Source of the DNA: an uncultured Flavobacterium sp.
Lineage (GTDB): Bacteria; Bacteroidota; Bacteroidia; Flavobacteriales; Flavobacteriaceae
Assembly: GCA_943912855.1 (NCBI GenBank)
Contig: CALTVC010000008.1
Location: forward strand, 62,001-126,000
Length of the DNA: 64,000 nt
Direction: 5' to 3'
The stretch's first letter is position 1. Each line of letters starts with the position of its first letter. A program made the translations under genes and the position numbers. Below the pieces are notes generated by a model. It had not been told where the DNA came from, did no database searches, and worked only from the letters and a program-made list of their open reading frames with translations. Positions 58,783 through 64,000 of this stretch are shown piece by piece.

Positions 58783-59970
58783 ATGAAACGTGTAGTAGTA
58801 GGCCTATCGGGCGGAGTAGACAGTAGTGTGGCGGCGTACCTGCTTAAAGAACAGGGATATGAGGTAATCGGTCTTTTTATGAAGAACTGGCACGATGATA
58901 CCGTAACCATATCTAACGAATGCCCGTGGCTGGAAGACAGCAACGACGCGCTTTTGGTTGCCGAAAAACTGGGAATACCATTCCAGACGGTAGATCTTAG
59001 CGAGCAATACAAAGAGCGTATTGTAGACTATATGTTTAACGAATACGAAAAAGGCCGTACGCCAAACCCGGATGTACTGTGCAACCGCGAAATTAAGTTT
59101 GACGTGTTCATGAAAATAGCCCTGAGCCTGGGTGCTGATTATGTGGCTACGGGTCACTATTGCCGTAGGGATGTCCTCGAAAAAGACGGGCAGGAAGTAT
59201 ACAGGCTGCTTTCGGGCATTGACAATAATAAAGACCAGTCGTACTTTTTGTGCCAGCTTTCACAGGAGCAATTAAGTAAGGCACTGTTCCCGATAGGGGA
59301 GCTTACAAAGCCCGAGGTTCGTGCTATAGCTGCCGAACAGGGATTGATTACCGCTGAGAAAAAAGACTCACAGGGGCTTTGCTTTATCGGTAAAGTTCGC
59401 CTGCCTGAATTCCTGCAACAGCAACTTCAGCCTAAAGAGGGTATCATATACGAAGTAAACGCTGATTTGCCATTATACTCTGAAGCAGAACCTGAGTTTG
59501 CCAATGTTGAAGAACAACTAGCTTTTGAAGCCAAAAACATAAGCTATAACCCTACAATGGCTAAAGTAGTGGGCAAACACCAAGGCGCACATTATTATAC
59601 CATAGGCCAACGCAAAGGGCTAAATGTGGGCGGTACTAAAGAGGCGTTGTTTATCATTGCTACAGATGTGGAAACCAATGCCATTTATACCGGTCAGGGG
59701 CATAGCCACCCCGGCTTGTTCCGTAAGGCGCTGTACATACAAGAGAGTGAAATCCACTGGGTACGCGAAGACCTTGCCCTGAAAGACGGCGAAACCATGG
59801 CCGTTATGGTACGCATCCGTTACCGTCAGCCGTTGCAAAAAGCTACACTGCATAAGTTTGATAATGGTATGTACATAGCATTTGATGAACCGCAAAGTGC
59901 CATTACCGAAGGTCAGTTTGCCGCATGGCACATTAACGATGAGCTTATAGGTAGCGGGGTGATTTCTTAA
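58783..59970 (+). CDS. mnmA: tRNA-specific 2-thiouridylase MnmA
   Basis: 395 residues. PP-loop SGGVDSSVAAYLL (8-20), first catalytic Cys in PDVLCNREIKF, second in SQGLCFIGKV, central and C-terminal beta-domains, with HHYTIGQRKGLNVGG-type segment. Puts sulphur on U34 of tRNA Lys, Glu and Gln. Standard length. Stands alone, with a terminator behind it. Confidence 0.96.
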   Translation: MKRVVVGLSGGVDSSVAAYLLKEQGYEVIGLFMKNWHDDTVTISNECPWLEDSNDALLVAEKLGIPFQTVDLSEQYKERIVDYMFNEYEKGRTPNPDVLCNREIKFDVFMKIALSLGADYVATGHYCRRDVLEKDGQEVYRLLSGIDNNKDQSYFLCQLSQEQLSKALFPIGELTKPEVRAIAAEQGLITAEKKDSQGLCFIGKVRLPEFLQQQLQPKEGIIYEVNADLPLYSEAEPEFANVEEQLAFEAKNISYNPTMAKVVGKHQGAHYYTIGQRKGLNVGGTKEALFIIATDVETNAIYTGQGHSHPGLFRKALYIQESEIHWVREDLALKDGETMAVMVRIRYRQPLQKATLHKFDNGMYIAFDEPQSAITEGQFAAWHINDELIGSGVIS

Positions 59971-59993
59971 ATTGATTTCAACTTAAAACATAT

Positions 59994-60018
59994 AGTCGGC
60001 TTTATAGCCGACTTTTTT
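59994..60018 (+). terminator. Intrinsic terminator after mnmA
   Basis: AGTCGGCT pairs with AGCCGACT around a 4-base loop, followed by TTTTTT. Confidence 0.9.
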
Positions 60019-60050
60019 ATAGTTTTACGTTAAACTTAAATCCGACCAAT

Positions 60051-60821
60051 ATGCTTAAAAAAATATTCTTTAGTTTCTTTTGTTTGTTGCTATTAGCTTC
60101 CTGCAAAGATGAAAAGGCGGGCCGGCAAGAGACTACCCGGGATAATGAGCAGGAAATAACTAAAGAATTTGAAGCGATTAAACATAATAATAAAGCCCTT
60201 ATTCTTATAGATGATTTGGTTTTATATAATAAGCGACTGAAAGCTATTGGTGAGACAAATGTGCAGTATGGGGAGTTGGTAAACATTGACAGTATTTCTA
60301 AAAAGCGCATGAATATTACGGGCAAAGGCGACCGTTGTAACGAATATAACTTAGTGCATATAGCCACTCCAAAATTTAAAGGCTGGATTGAGGGGAAAAA
60401 CATATTTGAATACCTGCATGATAAGCGCGATACAATTTTTAATGCCGGAAATGTTCAATTCAAACTTTATGCTACCAAGAATTTTGCAATAGGTGCTTCA
60501 GATGATGATGGGCTTACCTTTTGTGGAGATAATAACCCTGTGATACTGCATAATTCTAAATATAACTTTGAAGGCTTTGTACCTGTTCAAAAGCATTCGG
60601 ATTATACGGATGGATACATGGTCATGGATGATTTTGATGGTTGGTTAGATAAGATAAAGAGCGTAGCCTTTACTGACAATGTACTTACTGTTGTTGTTTT
60701 TAGGGAATACCAGGAAGGAAGTGCAGACATTACTTTGGAGATAAAATTATTGCCCAATGGATACAAGGGGAAAGTTATAAACTACGTACGCCGAGAACTC
60801 GAACCTGAATCTGAAAATTAA
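60051..60821 (+). CDS. Lipoprotein of unknown function
   Basis: 256 residues. Lipoprotein signal MLKKIFFSFFCLLLLASC, with the lipid Cys at about residue 18. The middle (KFKGWIEGKNIFEYL, about 110) resembles an SH3-like fold often found in cell-wall lipoproteins, and the end is beta-rich. No family assigned. Gap of 4 bases to the TatD gene. Confidence 0.7.
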   Translation: MLKKIFFSFFCLLLLASCKDEKAGRQETTRDNEQEITKEFEAIKHNNKALILIDDLVLYNKRLKAIGETNVQYGELVNIDSISKKRMNITGKGDRCNEYNLVHIATPKFKGWIEGKNIFEYLHDKRDTIFNAGNVQFKLYATKNFAIGASDDDGLTFCGDNNPVILHNSKYNFEGFVPVQKHSDYTDGYMVMDDFDGWLDKIKSVAFTDNVLTVVVFREYQEGSADITLEIKLLPNGYKGKVINYVRRELEPESEN

Positions 60822-60825
60822 ATTT

Positions 60826-61464
60826 ATGCTCTACAATCTACATACACACCAGTACACCAACAACCCCAATGTTTTTGAGGTCGTAAATAAATACCCTTAT
60901 GAGGCTATTGATGTACCACAATTTTCAACCGGAATCCATCCGTGGCATATCGATGTGGATAAACTCGATGAGCATCTTGCGATTATAGAACAACGCCTTC
61001 AGTTGCCCGAATGCCTTGCATTGGGCGAGTGCGGACTGGACAAACGTATCGAAATTCCGCTTGAAGTACAGGTAACCGTGTTTGAAAAACAATTATTGTT
61101 GGCAAAAAAATACCAAAAACCCGTAATTTTGCATCTTGTTGCTGCGTTTCAGGAACTCATAGAGATTAAAAATCGCCTGAAGGTAGATGTGCCCATGGTG
61201 GTGCATGGCTTCAGTAAGAATGCACAGGTGGCAAAACAATTGCTGGATAACGGTTTTTACCTTTCGTTTGGTAAGTATCTGTTGCGTAATCCTGAGCTGA
61301 GCGAGGTGTTTGCATCGGTGCCTGAAGATAGGTTTTTACTGGAAACCGACATGATAGCAGAAACCCTGTCAGAGGTCTACGACAAGGCGGCAACAGCAAG
61401 AAACATGGAATTGGATACGCTTACCGCAAAGGTAGCGGCTAACTTTAAACGTATATTTATATAA
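60826..61464 (+). CDS. TatD family metal-dependent hydrolase (short form)
   Basis: 212 residues, shorter than the usual about 260. TIM-barrel motifs present: HTH at 6-8, GIHPWHI, ALGECGLDKR with catalytic Glu, VILHLV, VVHGFS, and LLETDM with the metal Asp. Likely DNase or exonuclease. The stop overlaps the tcdA start by one base. Confidence 0.88.
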   Translation: MLYNLHTHQYTNNPNVFEVVNKYPYEAIDVPQFSTGIHPWHIDVDKLDEHLAIIEQRLQLPECLALGECGLDKRIEIPLEVQVTVFEKQLLLAKKYQKPVILHLVAAFQELIEIKNRLKVDVPMVVHGFSKNAQVAKQLLDNGFYLSFGKYLLRNPELSEVFASVPEDRFLLETDMIAETLSEVYDKAATARNMELDTLTAKVAANFKRIFI

Positions 61465-62180
61465 TGGCAATATGGCAGGAAAGGGCCGAACTGTTGTTTA
61501 AAACAGAAGGTCTTGAAAAACTTAAAAACTCTAAAGTGATGGTAGTGGGCCTTGGTGGTGTGGGCTCGTTTGCAGCCGAATTTTTGGCAAGGGCAGGCGT
61601 GGGCAACATGACCATCGTAGATGGCGATACGGTAGATATTACCAACATTAACCGTCAGTTGCCTGCATTGCACAGCACGGTAGGCCAGCCTAAAGTAACC
61701 ATAGTAGGCGACAGGCTTATGGACATTAACCCGGAGCTGAACCTTACCCGCATAGAGGAGTTTCTTTCGCCGGAGCGTGCTTTTGAGCTGGTAACACCTG
61801 AGTTTGATTATGTGCTGGACTGCATAGACAGCATTACGCCAAAGCTTAACCTGATTATTGCTGCCAAGCGTAAAAAGGTTAAGATTATAAGCAATATGGG
61901 CGCAGGTGGTAAATATGAGGCTTCTAAGGTTCGTGTTGCTGATATTAGTAAGACGGATGTGTGTCCGCTTGCTAAAACGGTACGTAAACGTCTTAAAAAA
62001 GAAGGAATAACTAAAGGGGTTAAAGCTGTATTCTCTGTAGAAACTCCAGACCAGAGTAGCCTAAAAATGACCAACGGGCTTAACTTTAAAAAATCGTTCT
62101 TCGGTACTAACAGCTGGATGCCCGCATTGTTTGGGCTACATGCTGCCGAAACGGTAGTGTGTCATATACTGAAAAAGTAA
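61464..62180 (+). CDS. tcdA: tRNA threonylcarbamoyladenosine dehydratase (TcdA/CsdL, ThiF fold)
   Basis: 238 residues. ThiF/E1-like adenylation fold: GLGGVGSFAAEFLARAGVG (nucleotide loop), DGDTVDITNINRQ, catalytic-site Asp in VLDCIDSITPKL, and the family end segment GTNSWMPALFGLHAAETV. It should turn t6A37 of tRNA into cyclic ct6A with ATP. Coupled to tatD by a 1-base overlap. Confidence 0.88.
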   Translation: MAIWQERAELLFKTEGLEKLKNSKVMVVGLGGVGSFAAEFLARAGVGNMTIVDGDTVDITNINRQLPALHSTVGQPKVTIVGDRLMDINPELNLTRIEEFLSPERAFELVTPEFDYVLDCIDSITPKLNLIIAAKRKKVKIISNMGAGGKYEASKVRVADISKTDVCPLAKTVRKRLKKEGITKGVKAVFSVETPDQSSLKMTNGLNFKKSFFGTNSWMPALFGLHAAETVVCHILKK

Positions 62181-62204
62181 GTTTTAGTATATATACCTAT
62201 CTTT

Positions 62205-62252
62205 AGGTACAAAAATGAAAATTTCCCCACTAATGGGGATTTTTTTTTATGT
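62205..62252 (+). terminator. Terminator after tcdA
   Basis: CCCCA (62225-62229) pairs with TGGGG (62234-62238), followed by nine T. Just before it, TACCTA-TCTT-TAGGTA (about 62195-62210) is a separate small palindrome. Confidence 0.65.
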
Positions 62253-62295
62253 ACTATTAATGATTTTTGTATTATTAACCTAAAATTAAGTACAA

Positions 62296-62814
62296 ATGCT
62301 AAATGCTATTTATTCGGGATCGGGAGAATACGATGGGGCAACGCTTATGGCTACTTACAGTGCGTATTTGCCAGACTTGCCAGAAGACTCTGCTTATGAG
62401 TTTAATACAGGTGTTGTTTACAACATTTCATGTAAAGCATATCCTAACAGGATATTGATTTTTATGAGGGTTAAGGATGGTGCAAACTATGATTTAACAT
62501 CGGTTACAAACGACGGTAATACTACCGACACGCCAAAGACAATTATGTTTAGTCTTCATTCTAATTTTGTTCAGGACATAAACAGTAACTGTATAAAGCT
62601 TGAAACCGATAAAGACATTGATCTTTTCCTGTTCCATGACCAGTATTATGATGTTTCTTATGTAGAAAAAAATCTGTTTTGCAAACCTGCAACAGACTTT
62701 GAAATTCCGCCAAAACCAGGTGAAGACGAAAGTGATTTAGAGTCGCCTGTAATTATCATACCTAAAAAGGGTAGGCCGGGCAAGCTGGTTATTAAAAGTG
62801 TAGTAAAACTTTAA
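62296..62814 (+). CDS. Protein of unknown function
   Basis: 172 residues, acidic middle, no signal peptide or membrane helix. It starts MLNAIYSGSGEYDGATLMATYSAY and ends in a Pro- and Lys-rich segment (IIIPKKGRPGKLVIKS). Beta-rich by composition. No family recognised; it lies between tcdA and a TPR sensor-like gene with a 9-base gap to the latter. Confidence 0.6.
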   Translation: MLNAIYSGSGEYDGATLMATYSAYLPDLPEDSAYEFNTGVVYNISCKAYPNRILIFMRVKDGANYDLTSVTNDGNTTDTPKTIMFSLHSNFVQDINSNCIKLETDKDIDLFLFHDQYYDVSYVEKNLFCKPATDFEIPPKPGEDESDLESPVIIIPKKGRPGKLVIKSVVKL

Positions 62815-62823
62815 AGCACATAA

Positions 62824-64000
62824 ATGTCTAATAAGAGATGTTTTTTCTTAAAACTAATCCTTATGCTTACACTATTGTATAGTGTAAGGGTTAGTTCTCA
62901 ATACAACAAGGAGCTGTTAGAAATTTCGAAAAGAGCTCCTAAAGAATTGCCGGCAGTACTTATTAAGGAACTTAAAGCCATTGATGTAAAGACTTTATCT
63001 CCGGCAGATAAGGCTTTGTACAACACAACGCTGTCTAATTATTATCAGTATACCAATCAGGATGATGTAGCACTTAAACTACTGCTTGAGGCCAAGAAAA
63101 CCTATAAGCAATTGGATAGTATAGATGCTATGATGGATACAAATCTTAAGATATACATTGTTATTTATTACAGTAACACAAATACTACAGATCCTGTAAA
63201 TTATCTTAGAGAATATGTTGCTTACGCGGAAAAAAAAGGTGATAAAACCAAAATGATGAATGCTTACATTTTCATGGGAGATTATTATCTGGGTACTGAA
63301 GATGTAAAGCTGAGCAAAAAATATTATTCCAGGGCGCTGGAACTTGAAAAAACCGTGCACGATGAAGGCACTACGTTTGCGGTTTATAATAACATGTCGC
63401 AAATATACAGCGGGATTACACATGAGCCGGATTCGGCTATTTATTATCTTAATAAAAATCTGCCTTACCTGGAAAAGAAAGGTACAATAGAGGATTATTC
63501 TTATTACTATTCTAACATGGCAGGTGCCTACACGGCAAAAAAACAGTATGGCAAGGCCATAGAACTGCTCCTGAAGGATTTTAAGCTGAAAACGGAGCGT
63601 GCAGAATACGGATACAAACAGGCTACAGCCGAACAGTTATATAAGGTTTACAAAGAAGCAGGCGATTATAAAAATGCCTTTAAGTTTCAGGAGTTGGCGT
63701 ATCAGTACAGCGACAGCATGAAGGAACACGAGCGGAACATTGCAAAAAAAGACATTGATACGCGCTATCGTGCCCGCGAAAAAGAACTTGAGAACAAGGT
63801 GCTTAAAAGCGATATTAAAGCCAGTAGGCTTGTAATGTACATAATAGCAGCTGTGAGTGTTGCACTAATTGCTTTAGGATTTTTGATTGTAAAAAATGCG
63901 AGGCGTAAAGAAAAAATAAGCTTTCAGGAAAAGGAAATAGAACAGCAAAAGCTTGAAAAAGCATTAAAAGACCACGAGTTGCAAAGTATAGATATTATGC
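62824..64000 (+). CDS. TPR-containing membrane sensor protein (partial, 3' end outside window)
   Basis: 392 codons seen, running off the right edge. N-terminal signal (about 1-26), several TPR-like helical repeats (about 28-300; ALKLLLEAKKTYKQLD, KKYYSRALELEK, AIELLLKDFKLK), a membrane helix (about 336-356, LVMYIIAAVSVALIALGFLIV), then a charged coiled coil (KEKISFQEKEIEQQKLEKALKDHEL). In Bacteroidota this arrangement normally leads to a histidine-kinase or LuxR/LytTR module; which one lies past the edge is unknown. Confidence 0.8.
   Translation, partial: MSNKRCFFLKLILMLTLLYSVRVSSQYNKELLEISKRAPKELPAVLIKELKAIDVKTLSPADKALYNTTLSNYYQYTNQDDVALKLLLEAKKTYKQLDSIDAMMDTNLKIYIVIYYSNTNTTDPVNYLREYVAYAEKKGDKTKMMNAYIFMGDYYLGTEDVKLSKKYYSRALELEKTVHDEGTTFAVYNNMSQIYSGITHEPDSAIYYLNKNLPYLEKKGTIEDYSYYYSNMAGAYTAKKQYGKAIELLLKDFKLKTERAEYGYKQATAEQLYKVYKEAGDYKNAFKFQELAYQYSDSMKEHERNIAKKDIDTRYRAREKELENKVLKSDIKASRLVMYIIAAVSVALIALGFLIVKNARRKEKISFQEKEIEQQKLEKALKDHELQSIDIM

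Overview
The window comes from a Bacteroidota genome, most likely a flavobacterium (Flavobacteriaceae). Evidence read from the sequence: promoters of the TAnnTTTG type used by the Bacteroidota primary sigma factor, almost no Shine-Dalgarno sites, a TonB-dependent receptor with an N-terminal carboxypeptidase-regulatory-like domain, DUF4252, DUF4290, DUF4350 and head-GIN proteins, and short AT-rich gaps with A-stem-T terminators. There is no sign of a plasmid, prophage, transposase, CRISPR array, tRNA or rRNA. It reads as ordinary chromosome, densely packed with operons.

Layout. 0-3 kb: a minus-strand operon of head-GIN protein, PadR regulator and PspC membrane protein. 3.3-7.3 kb: a DUF4442 protein, a TIGR01777 epimerase, a secreted unknown, then grpE-dnaJ. 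7.6-12 kb: an ABC-2 exporter pair, a sigma-54-type response regulator without a DNA-binding domain, and a truncated DEAD-box-like protein with an acidic tail. 12-15.2 kb: Uma2, GNAT, a membrane protein, an alpha/beta hydrolase and three tandem 73-74-residue membrane proteins. 15.3-21.7 kb: an ABC-F ATPase, a TonB receptor and a pfkB-type sugar kinase whose start codon lies in a long hairpin. 22.5-24.9 kb: the DUF493-DUF4290-murA operon. 25-30.4 kb: a hydrolase-like lipoprotein, an aldehyde dehydrogenase, an OmpA-family protein and an S41 peptidase lipoprotein. 30.5-33.1 kb: an ECF sigma factor with a membrane partner and three DUF4252 proteins. 33.3-41 kb: purA, a Fur-family regulator, an NmrA-AraC pair, a RelA/SpoT homologue, an SDR and an ArsR regulator. 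41-43 kb: a TrmH-family methyltransferase operon. 43-50.2 kb: a seven-gene minus-strand operon of SpoIIM-like, DUF4129-like, DUF4350, MoxR, DUF58, membrane protein and lipoprotein, with an RDD protein diverging from it. 51-54 kb: two LysM proteins, OsmC and DUF3820. 54.2-64 kb: pyrG, yidC, a YwqK-repeat protein, mnmA, a lipoprotein, TatD, TcdA, an unknown, and a TPR sensor-like protein cut by the window edge.

Many genes serve the envelope: MurA, YidC, the LysM proteins, OmpA, the TonB receptor and the MoxR operon. Others serve stress and nucleotide control: GrpE/DnaJ, RelA/SpoT, Fur, OsmC, PurA and PyrG.

The most notable observations are: MurA with Asp in place of the catalytic Cys; DnaJ with only one of two zinc centres; a sigma-54 activator lacking its HTH and carrying GAFTSA instead of GAFTGA; a catalytically degenerate half-helicase; a Fur protein without CxxC motifs; a 13+10 bp nested hairpin over the pfkB start; and several intergenic tracts built from short repeated words, two of which form perfect inverted repeats of 42 and 32 bp. 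I saw no clearly new defence or mobile system. The best candidates for undescribed biology are the extended MoxR operon, the half-helicase, and the word-repeat intergenic tracts.
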